A stretch of 64,000 nucleotides of DNA from Bradyrhizobium sp. CIAT3101. GTDB lineage: Bacteria > Pseudomonadota > Alphaproteobacteria > Rhizobiales > Xanthobacteraceae. Both the position numbers and the translations under genes were made by a program. Within the stretch, counting starts at the first letter, position 1; the number at the start of each line of letters is the position of its first letter. The stretch is from assembly GCF_029714945.1 (NCBI RefSeq), contig NZ_CP121634.1:7089001-7153000 (forward strand). The letters are read 5' to 3'. Shown here in pieces: positions 27,453 through 38,113 of this stretch. The notes beneath the pieces were generated by a model. It was given only the letters and a program-made list of their open reading frames with translations. It ran no database searches and was not told the DNA's origin.

Positions 27453-28136
27453 ATGTCGTCGCTGAAAGTTATGTTGGGAATTCTGGCCGCCGGCTTCACG
27501 CTGTCGGGCTGCATGCAGGCTACGCATTTCGAAGCCACCAACACCCAGAATTTCAAGCCGAAGGACAAGGAACTCCTTGCCAAGATCCGGTACGAGAATA
27601 CGCCGGTGGCAGAGCCGTTCCGTCGCGCCATCGTCGACTATCACCGCAAGGAGTCGCCGGGTTCGATCGTGGTCGATTCCGACAACCACTACCTCTATTA
27701 CGTGATGGATGGCGGCAAGGCGATCCGCTACGGCATCACCGTCGGCGAAGAAGCCATGGCTTGGTCCGGCATCGCCAAGGTCGGCAGCATGACCGAATGG
27801 CCGGCCTGGCACCCGACCCCGGGCGAGATCTCGCGCCTTGGCGTTCCGACCTACGTCGCCCCCGGTCCGGACAATCCGATGGGCTCGCGCGCGATGTACC
27901 TGTATTCGGGCGGCAAGGACACGCTGTTCCGCATTCACGGCACCAACCAGCCGGAATATATCGGCGCTTCGATCTCGTCGGGCTGCATCCGCCTGACCAA
28001 CGAGGACGCAATCGACCTCTACAGCCGCGTCAAGGTCGGCACCATCGTCGTGGTGCTTGAGCCGAAGCACGGCGACTCGCCCTATAATTCGCGCCTCGCG
28101 CTGCAGGGCGGCGGTTCTCAGACCAGCAACTACTGA
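27453..28136 (+). CDS. L,D-transpeptidase (YkuD) lipoprotein
   Basis: The ATG for MSSLKVMLGILAAGFTLSGC gives 227 residues; the signal ends in the lipobox LSGC, so it is probably a lipoprotein. The YkuD domain (about 70-205) has the catalytic signature RIHGTNQPEYIGASISSGCIRLTN split as HGTN (His near 162) and SSGCIRL (Cys near 178). The enzyme forms 3-3 cross-links in peptidoglycan or attaches proteins to it, in the periplasm. A strong terminator follows 25 bases after the stop. Confidence 0.92.
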   Translation: MSSLKVMLGILAAGFTLSGCMQATHFEATNTQNFKPKDKELLAKIRYENTPVAEPFRRAIVDYHRKESPGSIVVDSDNHYLYYVMDGGKAIRYGITVGEEAMAWSGIAKVGSMTEWPAWHPTPGEISRLGVPTYVAPGPDNPMGSRAMYLYSGGKDTLFRIHGTNQPEYIGASISSGCIRLTNEDAIDLYSRVKVGTIVVVLEPKHGDSPYNSRLALQGGGSQTSNY

Positions 28137-28161
28137 TCACTCCCTGATCTGATGGTTTTCG

Positions 28162-28190
28162 AAAAGCGCCGGTTTTACCGGCGCTTTTTT
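28162..28190. terminator. Bidirectional intrinsic terminator
   Basis: A 9-bp stem (AGCGCCGGT / ACCGGCGCT, loop TTT) is flanked by AAA on the left and a run of six T on the right. It ends the L,D-transpeptidase transcript, and its right half encodes the last codons and stop (TAA) of the convergent extensin-like gene. Confidence 0.85.
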
Positions 28191-29296
28191 GTTGTCGGCT
28201 TGCTCTTGCTGGAGTTGGCCGCTGGCTTATCCGCCGGCGCGGCAGGCTTCGCGCTCTCCTGATCGTCGGCGCCGTCCTTGGGCTCATCCTTGGCCCCCTC
28301 CTTGGTCCCCTCGGATTTGGCCGCGACCTCGCGCGGCGGCGCCTCCTCGGGGCGCTCGGCCGGCAGCAGGGGCGCGACCTGGGGCAAGGGATCCCAGACG
28401 TTCCACTGACAGATCCGGTAATCGTTGCGCCGCTGCGCGAGGTCAAGGTGGATATGGTCCTCGTGGTACCAGTCCGAGCCTGGGCCGAGCACCGTGGAAA
28501 AGCGCGAGCAGACCGAATGCAGCACGCGCTCGCGCACGTCGCGCGACATGGTGCGGTCGGTCAGGCCGATCGACTGGCCGTTGGCAAGCTTGAGCGCGCG
28601 CACGTCGAGTGCGTTGGCCTTGCCGTGCTCGGACAGCATCGCACCGACGATGCGATTACGGCCGCGGCACTCGAAACTGTCGAAATTGTCGAGGTCGGTG
28701 ATGGTCGAGCCGAGGCTCGCGGCCAGCGGCACCATGTCGGTGCGCACCCAATTGGCGATTGCTGATGCCATGGTGCAGCGGAGGATTGCCGCCGGCTTGA
28801 CGGCGACCTTGCGCTTGTCCGGCAGCACGATCGCCTCCAGCCGCACCAGATCCTCCCCGCCGCAGGCGCCGGGGCCATGGATATCGGGAATGGACGGCGC
28901 GACCGCGATCTCCTCGGTGAGCGCGAGACGGCAGGCCGAGAGCTGCTTCTCGGGCGGCGGAGCCGCCTCGGCGGGTTTGCCGGGTTTATCCGGGGAAGGC
29001 TTGTCAGGCGAAGGCTTGCCGTCGGCCTCAGGCGCCGCCTCGTCCGTTGCTTTGGGAGCGTCCTCAGGCCGAGGCTTTGGTAGCGGTATCCTAAGCGGCA
29101 TCCTGGCGGAATGAGTGCTCGCGCGCGGCCGTGGTGTACCAAGACCAAAGATATCGAGCGGCGCAGCATAGTTTCGCGCCTCCACGCGATCGGCGAGCAC
29201 AAGTAGCCCGAGCGCAGCGGTAACCATTGCCGCGCCGGCGGACATATTGCCGCGATAAGACCATTTGCGGCGAAAGTCCGGCAGGCTAAAACTCAT
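28175..29296 (-). CDS. Extensin-like C-terminal domain exported protein
   Basis: The 373-residue protein has an N-terminal membrane or signal segment (MVTAALGLLVLADRVEA), a low-complexity Pro/Ala/Asp linker (about 60-115) and an extensin-like domain (about 120-300). That domain keeps the metal-site pattern of D-Ala-D-Ala metallopeptidases: EHGKANALDV and DWYHEDHIHLDL, with several Cys likely in disulfides. The C-terminal tail (about 305-373) is a disordered Pro/Glu/Lys stretch. It is presumably a cell-wall active enzyme. It is convergent with the L,D-transpeptidase gene, sharing its terminator. Confidence 0.87.
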   Translation of the reverse strand: MSFSLPDFRRKWSYRGNMSAGAAMVTAALGLLVLADRVEARNYAAPLDIFGLGTPRPRASTHSARMPLRIPLPKPRPEDAPKATDEAAPEADGKPSPDKPSPDKPGKPAEAAPPPEKQLSACRLALTEEIAVAPSIPDIHGPGACGGEDLVRLEAIVLPDKRKVAVKPAAILRCTMASAIANWVRTDMVPLAASLGSTITDLDNFDSFECRGRNRIVGAMLSEHGKANALDVRALKLANGQSIGLTDRTMSRDVRERVLHSVCSRFSTVLGPGSDWYHEDHIHLDLAQRRNDYRICQWNVWDPLPQVAPLLPAERPEEAPPREVAAKSEGTKEGAKDEPKDGADDQESAKPAAPADKPAANSSKSKPTTKKRR

Positions 29297-29361
29297 GACA
29301 ATTCTTTGGCCCTGCGCTGAGAGCGATAATGCGCCCAGCGACTTCTCGGAGGAACGTCTGA

Positions 29362-30990
29362 ATGCTCGGCTTGATGCAAGATTGGCCCCTGCTCTGCCAC
29401 CGGATCATCGAACACGCCGCCAAGATTCATGGCAAGCAGGAGGTCGTGACGCGATCGGTCGAGGGACCGATCCATCGCACCACCTACGCCGAAATCCACC
29501 AGCGCGCGCTCAAGGTCTCGCAGATGCTGGAGCGCGACGGCATCAAGCTCGGCGACCGCGTCGCCACGATCGCCTGGAACACCTGGCGCCATCTCGAGGT
29601 CTGGTACGGCATCATGGGCATCGGCGCCATCTGCCATACCGTCAATCCCCGGCTTTTCCCCGAGCAGATCGCCTGGATCATCAACCATGCACAGGATCGC
29701 ATCGTGATGGTCGACCTGACCTTCGTGCCGGTGCTGGAGAAGCTCGCCGACAAACTTCCGAGCGTCGAACGGTACGTCATCCTCACCGACAAGGCGCATA
29801 TGCCCGAGACCACGTTGAAGAACGTCGTGGCCTACGAGGACTGGATCGCCGAGGCCGACGGCAAATTCAAATGGAAGGACTTTGACGAGAACACGGCGGC
29901 AGCGATGTGCTACACGTCCGGCACCACGGGCGATCCAAAGGGTGTGCTGTATTCGCATCGCTCCAACGTGCTGCATGCGCTGATGGCCAACAATGTCGAC
30001 GCGCTCGGCACCAGCGCCTCGGAGACAATGCTGCCGGTGGTGCCGCTGTTCCATGCCAACAGCTGGGGCATCGCCTTCTCTGCGCCCTCGCAGGGCACCA
30101 AGCTGGTGATGCCAGGCCCCAAGCTCGACGGCGCCTCGGTCTACGAGCTGCTCTCCACCGAGAAGGTGACGCACACCGCCGGCGTGCCGACGGTGTGGCT
30201 GATGCTGCTCCAGCACATGACCGCCAATAATCTGAACCTGCCGGAGCTGAAGATGGTGATCTGCGGCGGATCGGCGATGCCGCGCTCGATGATCAAGGCC
30301 TTCCTCGACATGGGCTCGAACGTCCGTCACGCCTGGGGCATGACCGAGATGAGCCCGATCGGCAGCGTCTCGGCGCTCAAGCCGCCGTTCCAGAACGCGA
30401 CCGGCGATGCGCGGCTCGACGTGCTGCAGATGCAGGGCTACGCGCCCTTCGCGGTCGAAATGAAGATCACCGACGATGCCGGCAAGGAGCTGCCCTGGGA
30501 CGGCAAGACCTTTGGCCGCCTCAAGGTCTCCGGCCCCGCGGTGGCCAAGGCCTATTTCCGTCTCGATGCCAACATCCTCGATGAGGAGGGCTTCTTCGAC
30601 ACCGGCGACGTCGCGACCATCGACGAGGGCGGTTACATGCGGATCACCGACCGCTCCAAGGACGTGATCAAGTCCGGCGGCGAGTGGATTTCCTCGATCG
30701 ACCTCGAGAACCTCGCGGTCGGCCATCCGGCCGTGGCGGAGGCCGCCGTCATCGGCGTCTTCCACCCCAAATGGGACGAGCGGCCGCTGTTGATCGTGCA
30801 GCTCAAGCAGGGCCAGCAGGCCACGCGTGACGACATCCTGAAGTACATGGACGGCAAGATCGCCAAATGGTGGATGCCCGACGACGTCGCTTTCGTCGAC
30901 GGCATCCCGCACACCGCGACCGGCAAGATCCTGAAGACCGCGCTGCGCGACCAGTTCAAGGAATATCGTTTCCCGAACGCGGCGGCGTAA
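29362..30990 (+). CDS. Medium/long-chain acyl-CoA ligase (ANL superfamily)
   Basis: The 542-residue protein has the AMP-binding P-loop [18 protein letters not shown] (about 180-197), the A5 motif WGMTEMSP near 328, the A7 motif [10 protein letters not shown] near 413, and the catalytic Lys in [15 protein letters not shown] near 527. It activates a carboxylic acid to acyl-AMP then acyl-CoA. Close relatives include AlkK-type fatty acyl-CoA synthetases. The ATG follows GGAGGAACG. Neighbouring glutaryl-CoA dehydrogenase fits acyl-CoA catabolism, but they are not one operon. Confidence 0.93.
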   Translation: MLGLMQDWPLLCHRIIEHAAKIHGKQEVVTRSVEGPIHRTTYAEIHQRALKVSQMLERDGIKLGDRVATIAWNTWRHLEVWYGIMGIGAICHTVNPRLFPEQIAWIINHAQDRIVMVDLTFVPVLEKLADKLPSVERYVILTDKAHMPETTLKNVVAYEDWIAEADGKFKWKDFDENTAAAMCYTSGTTGDPKGVLYSHRSNVLHALMANNVDALGTSASETMLPVVPLFHANSWGIAFSAPSQGTKLVMPGPKLDGASVYELLSTEKVTHTAGVPTVWLMLLQHMTANNLNLPELKMVICGGSAMPRSMIKAFLDMGSNVRHAWGMTEMSPIGSVSALKPPFQNATGDARLDVLQMQGYAPFAVEMKITDDAGKELPWDGKTFGRLKVSGPAVAKAYFRLDANILDEEGFFDTGDVATIDEGGYMRITDRSKDVIKSGGEWISSIDLENLAVGHPAVAEAAVIGVFHPKWDERPLLIVQLKQGQQATRDDILKYMDGKIAKWWMPDDVAFVDGIPHTATGKILKTALRDQFKEYRFPNAAA

Positions 30991-31001
30991 ATCACCACCA
31001 C

Positions 31002-31095
31002 CGTCATGCCCGGGGTTGTCCCGGGCATCGACGTCTTGCCCGACATCTTGGCGGCAAGAAAGACGTGGATGGCCGGGACAAGCCCGGCCATGACG
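31002..31095. repeat. Intergenic palindromic element family B, copy 1
   Basis: Begins CGTCATGCCCGGGG and ends GCCCGGCCATGACG, with inner GGCATCGACGTCTTG and AAGACGTGGATGGCCGGGAC. The ends are inverted repeats. A second copy with the same ends and core (GGCATCCACGTTCTT / GAACGTGGATGGCCGGGAC) is at 33015-33125. Confidence 0.8.
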
Positions 31096-31204
31096 ATGCA
31101 AGAGCCTGTGGAACCCTTGAATTTGCCCCCGGGCCGTGGTCTCAACGGTTCATCGTCGCGCCAAATCGGCCGGCAAGCCCCAAAACCCCGGCAGAGCTCA
31201 CTCG

Positions 31205-32059
31205 ATGGCCCGCAGGTTTTCCGCTCCCTATCAGTCGGAGCCCGTGTCCAGCCTCGCGACCTGGGCGCGCAATCTGGCCGTGTTCGCGGTGGTGGCCGTG
31301 GTGGTGTCGATCATCATCGTCCGCTTCGACTTTTTGGAGATGAAGCCGGCGCTGGCCACGTTCTTCGGCGGGCTCGCGATTGCCGCCCTGTCCATCCTGT
31401 TCGGCCTCGCCGGCTTTGCCGCGATCTGGCAGAACGGCTCGCGCGGCATGGCGCGTATCCTGCTCGCCTTCCTGATCGACGGGGCGATCCTCGCCTATCC
31501 CGCGTATCAAGCCCTGCTGTACCGCAAGCTGCCGCCGATCCACGACATCACCACCGACCCGATCGACCCGCCGCGCTTCGACGCGCTGTCGCGCCTGCGC
31601 ACGGGCGACGGCACCAACACCGCCGTTTATGCCGGCCTCTATTCGGCCGAGCAGCAGCGCCACTTCTATCCCGACATCGAGCCGATCGAGCTCGAGATCC
31701 CCGTCGACCGCGCCTATGCGATCGCACGCCAGCTCGTCATCAAGCGCAAATGGACCGTCATCGACGAACGCGAGCCGCAGCCGCCGCGCCGCATGGGCCG
31801 CATCGAGGCGGTGGCGCGCACGCCGATCATGGGGTTTCGCGAGGACATCTCGATCAGGGTCGTGCCTGACGGCGACGATTCCCGCGTCGATATCCGCTCC
31901 GCCTCGCGTTATTTCGAGAGCGACCTCGGCAGCAACGCCGCGCGCGTGACGAAATTCATCGACGACCTCAACACCGCAGCCGATGCGGACGCGCTGAAGC
32001 CGGTGAAGAAGACCCCGGTCGCGCCACCGAAGGCGCCGGCGAAGACGGTGAAGAAGTGA
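31205..32059 (+). CDS. DUF1499 family membrane protein
   Basis: Beginning MARRFSAPYQSEPVSSL, the 284-residue protein has three membrane helices in its first 110 residues (LAVFAVVAVVVSIIIV, ALATFFGGLAIAALSILFGLAG, MARILLAFLIDGAILAY). The soluble DUF1499 domain follows (about 125-260), with YPDIEPIELEIPVDRAYAIA, RIEAVARTPIMGFREDISIR and VDIRSASRYFESDLGSNAARV. The C-terminal tail is a Pro/Lys-rich stretch. Function unknown. Confidence 0.85.
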   Translation: MARRFSAPYQSEPVSSLATWARNLAVFAVVAVVVSIIIVRFDFLEMKPALATFFGGLAIAALSILFGLAGFAAIWQNGSRGMARILLAFLIDGAILAYPAYQALLYRKLPPIHDITTDPIDPPRFDALSRLRTGDGTNTAVYAGLYSAEQQRHFYPDIEPIELEIPVDRAYAIARQLVIKRKWTVIDEREPQPPRRMGRIEAVARTPIMGFREDISIRVVPDGDDSRVDIRSASRYFESDLGSNAARVTKFIDDLNTAADADALKPVKKTPVAPPKAPAKTVKK

Positions 32060-32066
32060 CCGCGCG

Positions 32067-32990
32067 CTAGCCGTTCGCCATCCGGTACGTCCCCCCGATC
32101 ACGGGATCGCCGTCCGTCGCGACAACGCCGCGTGCGACGAGGTCCTCCAGATGCGCCAGCACGGAATAGCCGGCGGCCGTCGTCAACCGCGGATCGATGC
32201 CGATATAGATCGCGCGCACCATGTTCGGGATGTCGGTCTCTCCCTTGGCGAGGCGGTGCAGGATCGAGGCCTCGCGCGCCTTGCGATGGCGGATCAGGAA
32301 ACGCACGAAACGCTGGCCCTCCGGGATCTCCGGGCCATGGCCGGAGAAATACAGGTCCTCCTCGCGCGCAGCGAGCCGGTCGAGCGATTCCATGTAGTCG
32401 ATCATCGAGCCGTCGGGCGGCGCCACGATCGAGGTCGACCAGCCCATGACGTGATCGCCGACGAAGCTGAACTTTCGCTCGGGCCAGGCAAAGGCGAGAT
32501 GGTTGGCGGTGTGACCGGGCGTGGCCACGGCCTCGAGCCGCCAGCCGGCGCCTTCGACGACATCCCCATGGGCGATCCTGACATCGGGGACGAAGTCGCG
32601 ATCGGAGCCGGATTCCGGATTATGCTTCTCGCTCTCAAAGCGCGGGCGCGAGGCGCGGTGCGGGCCCTCGGCATAGACCGGCGCACCGGTCGCCTGCTTG
32701 ATGCGCGGTGTATTGGGCGAGTGGTCGCGGTGGGTGTGGGTGACGAAGATATGGCTCACCGTCTCGCCGCGCACGGCATCGAGCAGTGCGGCCGCATGAG
32801 CCTCGTCGTCGGGACCGGGATCGATGATCGCGACGTTGCCGGTGCCTACGATGTAGCTGACGGTACCAGTAAAGGTGAACGGGCTCGGATTGTTACAGAG
32901 CACCCGCCGCACACCGGGGCGGACTTCCTCGACGACGCCTGGGTGAAGCGGAAAGTTGCGGTTGAACGGGACGTCGTCGTTGTCGGACAT
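32067..32990 (-). CDS. Metallo-beta-lactamase fold hydrolase
   Basis: The ATG for [18 protein letters not shown] gives 307 residues. The metal motif HTHRDHS (near 97), [18 protein letters not shown] and SGHGPEI (near 225) place it in the MBL superfamily, glyoxalase II/LACTB2-like group. The C-terminal segment resembles the winged-helix tail of LACTB2-like enzymes ([18 protein letters not shown]). The substrate is unknown. The upstream region carries a palindromic repeat. Confidence 0.9.
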   Translation of the reverse strand: MSDNDDVPFNRNFPLHPGVVEEVRPGVRRVLCNNPSPFTFTGTVSYIVGTGNVAIIDPGPDDEAHAAALLDAVRGETVSHIFVTHTHRDHSPNTPRIKQATGAPVYAEGPHRASRPRFESEKHNPESGSDRDFVPDVRIAHGDVVEGAGWRLEAVATPGHTANHLAFAWPERKFSFVGDHVMGWSTSIVAPPDGSMIDYMESLDRLAAREEDLYFSGHGPEIPEGQRFVRFLIRHRKAREASILHRLAKGETDIPNMVRAIYIGIDPRLTTAAGYSVLAHLEDLVARGVVATDGDPVIGGTYRMANG

Positions 32991-33014
32991 GGCTTGCTCA
33001 TACCTTGCGGACTT

Positions 33015-33125
33015 CGTCATGCCCGGCCTTGTGCCGGGCATCCACGTTCTTCACATGGCCTAGAACGTGGATGGCCGGGACACCTAGCGCGAAGACGCGC
33101 TTCGCGCTTTTGCCCGGCCATGACG
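33015..33125. repeat. Intergenic palindromic element family B, copy 2
   Basis: Bounded by CGTCATGCCCGGCC and TGCCCGGCCATGACG, sharing the GGCATCCACGTTCTT / GAACGTGGATGGCCGGGAC core with copy 1 at 31002. An extra hairpin (GCGAAGACGCGCTTCGC) sits inside this copy. Confidence 0.8.
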
Positions 33126-33148
33126 CATTTCCAAGCCGAGGTGCGTCC

Positions 33149-34363
<1,215 letters not shown>

Positions 34364-34524
34364 GAAACGTCCTTTCGGTCTGGTTCCGTCTAAAAATTGC
34401 CGGACAAACTAAATCGCCGCGGCAACAAGTGCAATTGCATTGCAGATGTGGGGCCTTGCGTGAATCCCGGGGATGCGCACCGCGCACCCCGGGGGATGCG
34501 AGGCGCGTCCCCGGAATGACAGCG

Positions 34525-35601
34525 CTAGCTTTCGAGCTGCTCGTTGGCGACGATCTCGATGCCGAAGCCGGAGAGGCCCTTGTAGTCATGCACCGACGAG
34601 GTGAGATGCCGGATCGAGGTGACGCCGAGATCGCGCAGGATCTGCGCACCGACGCCGACTTCGCGCCACTGGCGGTTGCGGTCGGCTTCCGTCGCGCTCT
34701 CATCAGGCAACGGTGCCACGGGAACGCCTGCGGCGCCGTCGCGCAGATAGACCAGCACGCCGCGACCGGACTTCTTGAAGTGCTCGAGCACGACCGCCAT
34801 GCGCTTGTGGCCGGTAAAGGTGTCCTTGACGATGTTCGGCTTGTGGAAGCGCGTCAGCACGTTCTTGCCGTCGCCGACACCGTTGTAGACGAAGGCGACG
34901 TGGGCGATGGAATCGAACGGCGAGCGGTAGGCATAGCCCTGGAGCGGCCCGATCGGGCTTTCGGTGGTGAAGGTCGAGACCCGCTCGATCAGCTTTTCGC
35001 GCGCCTGGCGATAGGCGATCATGTCGGCGATGGTGACGTGCTTCAACTTGTGCCGGGCGGCGAACTGGGCAACCTGCTCGCCCTTCATCACGCTGCCGTC
35101 GTCATTCATCAACTCGCTGATGACGCCGACCGGCGGGAGCCCCGAGAGCTTGCAGAGATCGACCGCGGCCTCGGTGTGGCCGGAGCGCAGCAGCACGCCG
35201 CCGTCCTTGGCGATCAGCGGGAAGATGTGGCCCGGACGGGCAAAGTCGTTGGCGCCGACATTGGGATTGGACAGCGCACGGCAGCAGGACGCGCGCTCCT
35301 CGGCCGAAATGCCGGTGCCGCCGTCGGGCTTGTAGTCGATCGAGACCGTGAAGGCCGTGGTGTGGGCGGAATCGTTGTGGGCAACCATCGGATCAAGCCG
35401 CAGCCGCCGCGCGTCCTCGGTGGTGATCGGCGCGCAGACGATGCCGGAGGTGTGGCGGATGATGAAGGCCATCTTTTCCGCCGTGCAGAATGAGGCGGCG
35501 ACGATCAGATCGCCCTCGCCCTCGCGATCGTCATCGTCGGTCACGACGACGAGTTCGCCCCGGGCAAAGGCTTGCAAAACTTCCTGAACGGTATCGGGCA
35601 T
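34525..35601 (-). CDS. ribB: 3,4-dihydroxy-2-butanone-4-phosphate synthase fused to a degenerate GTP cyclohydrolase II domain (RibBX type)
   Basis: The ATG for MPDTVQEVLQAFARGE gives 358 residues. Residues 1-195 form a complete RibB: DDDDREGEGDL (22-32), IRHTSGIVCAP and GHTEAAVDLC. Residues 200-358 align with RibA, but the zinc Cys motif of RibA is absent: the segment expected to hold GDVFGSxRCDCG reads IVKDTFTGHKRMAVVLEH, with no Cys. The protein should therefore make dihydroxybutanone phosphate but not the pyrimidine. Known rhizobial RibBX proteins have this layout. I find no FMN riboswitch upstream. Confidence 0.9.
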   Translation of the reverse strand: MPDTVQEVLQAFARGELVVVTDDDDREGEGDLIVAASFCTAEKMAFIIRHTSGIVCAPITTEDARRLRLDPMVAHNDSAHTTAFTVSIDYKPDGGTGISAEERASCCRALSNPNVGANDFARPGHIFPLIAKDGGVLLRSGHTEAAVDLCKLSGLPPVGVISELMNDDGSVMKGEQVAQFAARHKLKHVTIADMIAYRQAREKLIERVSTFTTESPIGPLQGYAYRSPFDSIAHVAFVYNGVGDGKNVLTRFHKPNIVKDTFTGHKRMAVVLEHFKKSGRGVLVYLRDGAAGVPVAPLPDESATEADRNRQWREVGVGAQILRDLGVTSIRHLTSSVHDYKGLSGFGIEIVANEQLES

Positions 35602-35787
35602 GTCCCAATCTCTATTGGTTACGGGCCGGAGGCTCAGCGGACGCCTTAGCTGGACTTGGGCTCCAGCGCTAGTGTCCTGGACGCAACCGCACATGTCCGG
35701 AGGCAGACCAGGTGACAAGGCTTGCACCGAAGATACCAGGCATATAGGCGCGCCCGGCCCGGGCGGAAGGCAGCCTGGGGCGCGCCC

Positions 35788-37518
35788 TCAGGGCAGCACT
35801 TCGCGCCGCTCGCCGAGCCGGGCATCGAGCTCGGCGCGCTTGTCGGTCAGCAGGCCGGCCTGGGCGGCCTCGATCACGGTAAACAATTCATGGGCGTCGC
35901 TGAGCCGGGTCACGGTGACATAGCTGGCGCCGGCCGCGTAGAGCTCGCCGACGTCGGACAGCAGATCGGCGGTGGCGACGATCAGGGCGTTGGGGTTGAG
36001 GGTGCGGACGTGACGGACCAGCTTCTCGTTGCTGGCGCCCTTCAACAGCGCGTCTGGCACGCTGAGGATGATCATCTCGGACTTGCCGATCCCGGCATGG
36101 AGCAGCGTGTCCGCACTGCTGATGTCGCCATAGATCACGTGCAGGCCGCGCGAAAGCAGGGTCTGGTACACATGGGGGTTGAAGTCGATCACCGTGATCT
36201 GTTCCAGCAACACCGGTGTCTGCCGTTCGATCTCGGCCAGCAGCGCGCTCGCCGCACGGAAAAAGCCGAGGATGACGATGCGGCGCGCTTCGCCGTGGCC
36301 GCCTTCGTGGCCCTCCTCGGCATGGCCGCCGCCATGGTCGAGATCGCGCAGGCCGATCCGCTTGAGCGGGCCAATGGCCCAGCGGGTGATCTCGTCGCTG
36401 CGGGTCATGACGAAGGTCGACAGCACGGCCAGCACCACGAAGGCGAAGGACGCCGCATTGGCCGTTTCGGCTGCGATGTGATTGTCGGCGACGCCGGTCT
36501 GGATCACCACCAGCGAGAACTCGGAGATCTGCGCCAGATTGATCGCCGGCAGCAGGCTCGCGCGCAGACCCTGCTTCATCAGATAGAGCGGCGTGAAGGT
36601 GGTGACGAGGCGGCTCGCCACGGTGAACGCGGCAATCATCAGGGCCAGCCCGATCACCGAGAGGCCGGGCACGGGAATGGTCATGCCCAGCGCCACGAAG
36701 AACAGCGTGATGAAGAAGTCGCGGAGCGTGGTGACCTTGGCCGTGACGTCGAGCGCGTAAGGGAAGGTCGAGAGCGAGACGCCGGCGATCAGCGCGCCCA
36801 TCTCCCGCGAGAGCGAGAGCTGCTCGGCCGTTTCGGCGACGAAAAAGCACCAGGCGAGAGCCCCGAGCAGGATCAGCTCGGGCCGGCGGGCGATCTGGTG
36901 GAACAGGCGCGGCAGCACATAGCGGCTCACCAGCAGCGCGGCCGCGACCAGCACCGCGACGCGGCCGATCGAGAGCAGGATGACGCCGACCTGCAGGTTC
37001 GCGAGGCTCGGCTGCACCGCCAGGAACAGGATGGCGAAGATGTCCTGAAGCACCAGCACGCCGAGCGTGATGCGGCCGGGCAAGGTGTCGAGCTCGCGCT
37101 TCTCGTAGAGCACCTTGACGATGATGACGGTCGAGGACAGCGCACAAGCGATGCAGAGATACAGCGCGTCGAAATGGCCGCCACCGAGCGAGAGCCCGAT
37201 GCCGGCAAAGAACAGGATGCCGAGCAGGCAGCCGCCGATGAGCTGGCCGCCGGCCGCGAACAGGATCACCTTGCCCGCCCGCACGATCTTCTTCAGGTCG
37301 ATCTCGAGCCCGATCATGAACAGCATGAAGATCAGGCCGAGCTCGGAGATGACGCTGATCGACTCCTGCGACTTGACCCAGCCGGCGCCGAATGGACCTA
37401 TGCAGAAGCCGGCGATAAGGTACGCCAGGATCAGCGGTTGCCGGGAAAAATGGGCGAGCAGGCCCAGCATCCAGGCAAACAGGATACAGAGAGTGATGTC
37501 GCGAATGAGTTCGTGCAT
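35788..37518 (-). CDS. CPA2 monovalent cation:proton antiporter (YbaL/KefB-like) with TrkA-N domain
   Basis: The ATG for MHELIRDITLCILFAWMLG gives 576 residues. About 12 membrane helices (1-395) carry the CPA2 core, including GLIFMLFMIGLEIDLKK and LGVLVLQDIFAILF. A short His-rich linker (HGGGHAEEGHEGGHGEA, near 408-424) leads to a cytoplasmic Rossmann TrkA-N domain (RIVILGFFRAASALLAEIER, then FNPHVYQTLLSRGLHVIYGDISS), which normally binds NAD(H). It exchanges K+ or Na+ for H+. The His linker is unusual and could bind metal. Confidence 0.9.
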   Translation of the reverse strand: MHELIRDITLCILFAWMLGLLAHFSRQPLILAYLIAGFCIGPFGAGWVKSQESISVISELGLIFMLFMIGLEIDLKKIVRAGKVILFAAGGQLIGGCLLGILFFAGIGLSLGGGHFDALYLCIACALSSTVIIVKVLYEKRELDTLPGRITLGVLVLQDIFAILFLAVQPSLANLQVGVILLSIGRVAVLVAAALLVSRYVLPRLFHQIARRPELILLGALAWCFFVAETAEQLSLSREMGALIAGVSLSTFPYALDVTAKVTTLRDFFITLFFVALGMTIPVPGLSVIGLALMIAAFTVASRLVTTFTPLYLMKQGLRASLLPAINLAQISEFSLVVIQTGVADNHIAAETANAASFAFVVLAVLSTFVMTRSDEITRWAIGPLKRIGLRDLDHGGGHAEEGHEGGHGEARRIVILGFFRAASALLAEIERQTPVLLEQITVIDFNPHVYQTLLSRGLHVIYGDISSADTLLHAGIGKSEMIILSVPDALLKGASNEKLVRHVRTLNPNALIVATADLLSDVGELYAAGASYVTVTRLSDAHELFTVIEAAQAGLLTDKRAELDARLGERREVLP

Positions 37519-37555
37519 GCCAGACCGGTCCGTTTTGCCGCACCCTAGAGACCGA

Positions 37556-38113
37556 GTGCAGCGCGGCAAGCGAGCAATTCGTCACATGCTGACGGGGCTC
37601 GCCGTTGCAATGCTGCTATGCCCCCTTGCCATCGCCGGGCCGGCGGTCGCACAGCCCAAAGTGAACCTCGAACAGGCCTTCGCCGACTCGCTCGCGGCGA
37701 TGCCGAAGGAGGAACTCGCGGTCTCCGGTGGTTTCTACGTGCCGGCCTATTCCAGCGTCGCGATGAGCCAGGGCAAGCTGCGGGTCGATTTCTCGGTGAC
37801 ACTGAGCGTCCACAACGCCTCCGAGACGCAAGCTCTGGTGGTCAAACGCATCGCCTATTTCGACACGGCCGGCAAGCAGGTCGAGAGCTATTTGAAGGCG
37901 CCGGTCGCGATAAAGCCGCTCGCGACCATCTCGATCTTCATTCCGACCGACGACGTGCGCGGCGGGACCGGGGCCAATTTCATCGTCGACTGGGCCGCAG
38001 CGAGCGAGATCGCCGAGCCGGTGGTCGAAGCCCTGATGGTTGGCGGCGTCGCCAATGCGCACTACGCTTTCATCAGCCAGGGCCGTCCGACCAGGACGGC
38101 TGGGAAAAAATAA
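37556..38113 (+). CDS. DUF3124 exported protein
   Basis: A GTG start gives 185 residues with a basic n-region (QRGKRAIRHM) and signal core LTGLAVAMLLCPLAIAG, cleaved near AVAQ; an ATG at 37586 is the alternative. The mature part (FYVPAYSSVAMSQGKLRVDF, LSVHNASETQALVVKRIAYFD, FIPTDDVRGGTGANFIVDWAA) matches DUF3124, whose role is unknown. The last 11 codons, GRPTRTAGKK plus stop, are repeated immediately downstream. Confidence 0.8.
   Translation: MQRGKRAIRHMLTGLAVAMLLCPLAIAGPAVAQPKVNLEQAFADSLAAMPKEELAVSGGFYVPAYSSVAMSQGKLRVDFSVTLSVHNASETQALVVKRIAYFDTAGKQVESYLKAPVAIKPLATISIFIPTDDVRGGTGANFIVDWAAASEIAEPVVEALMVGGVANAHYAFISQGRPTRTAGKK

Noticed and set aside
29293..31101. A 600-codon open frame opposite the acyl-CoA ligase
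   Set aside because: GC-rich antisense frame with no motifs; the plus-strand ligase has all ANL motifs.
35602..35787. A possible FMN riboswitch before the RibB gene
   Set aside because: The conserved FMN aptamer blocks are absent on the minus strand here; only short GC hairpins are seen.
37115..37555. An upstream extension of the DUF3124 gene overlapping the antiporter
   Set aside because: It is antisense to the antiporter; the signal peptide begins at 37556 or 37586.
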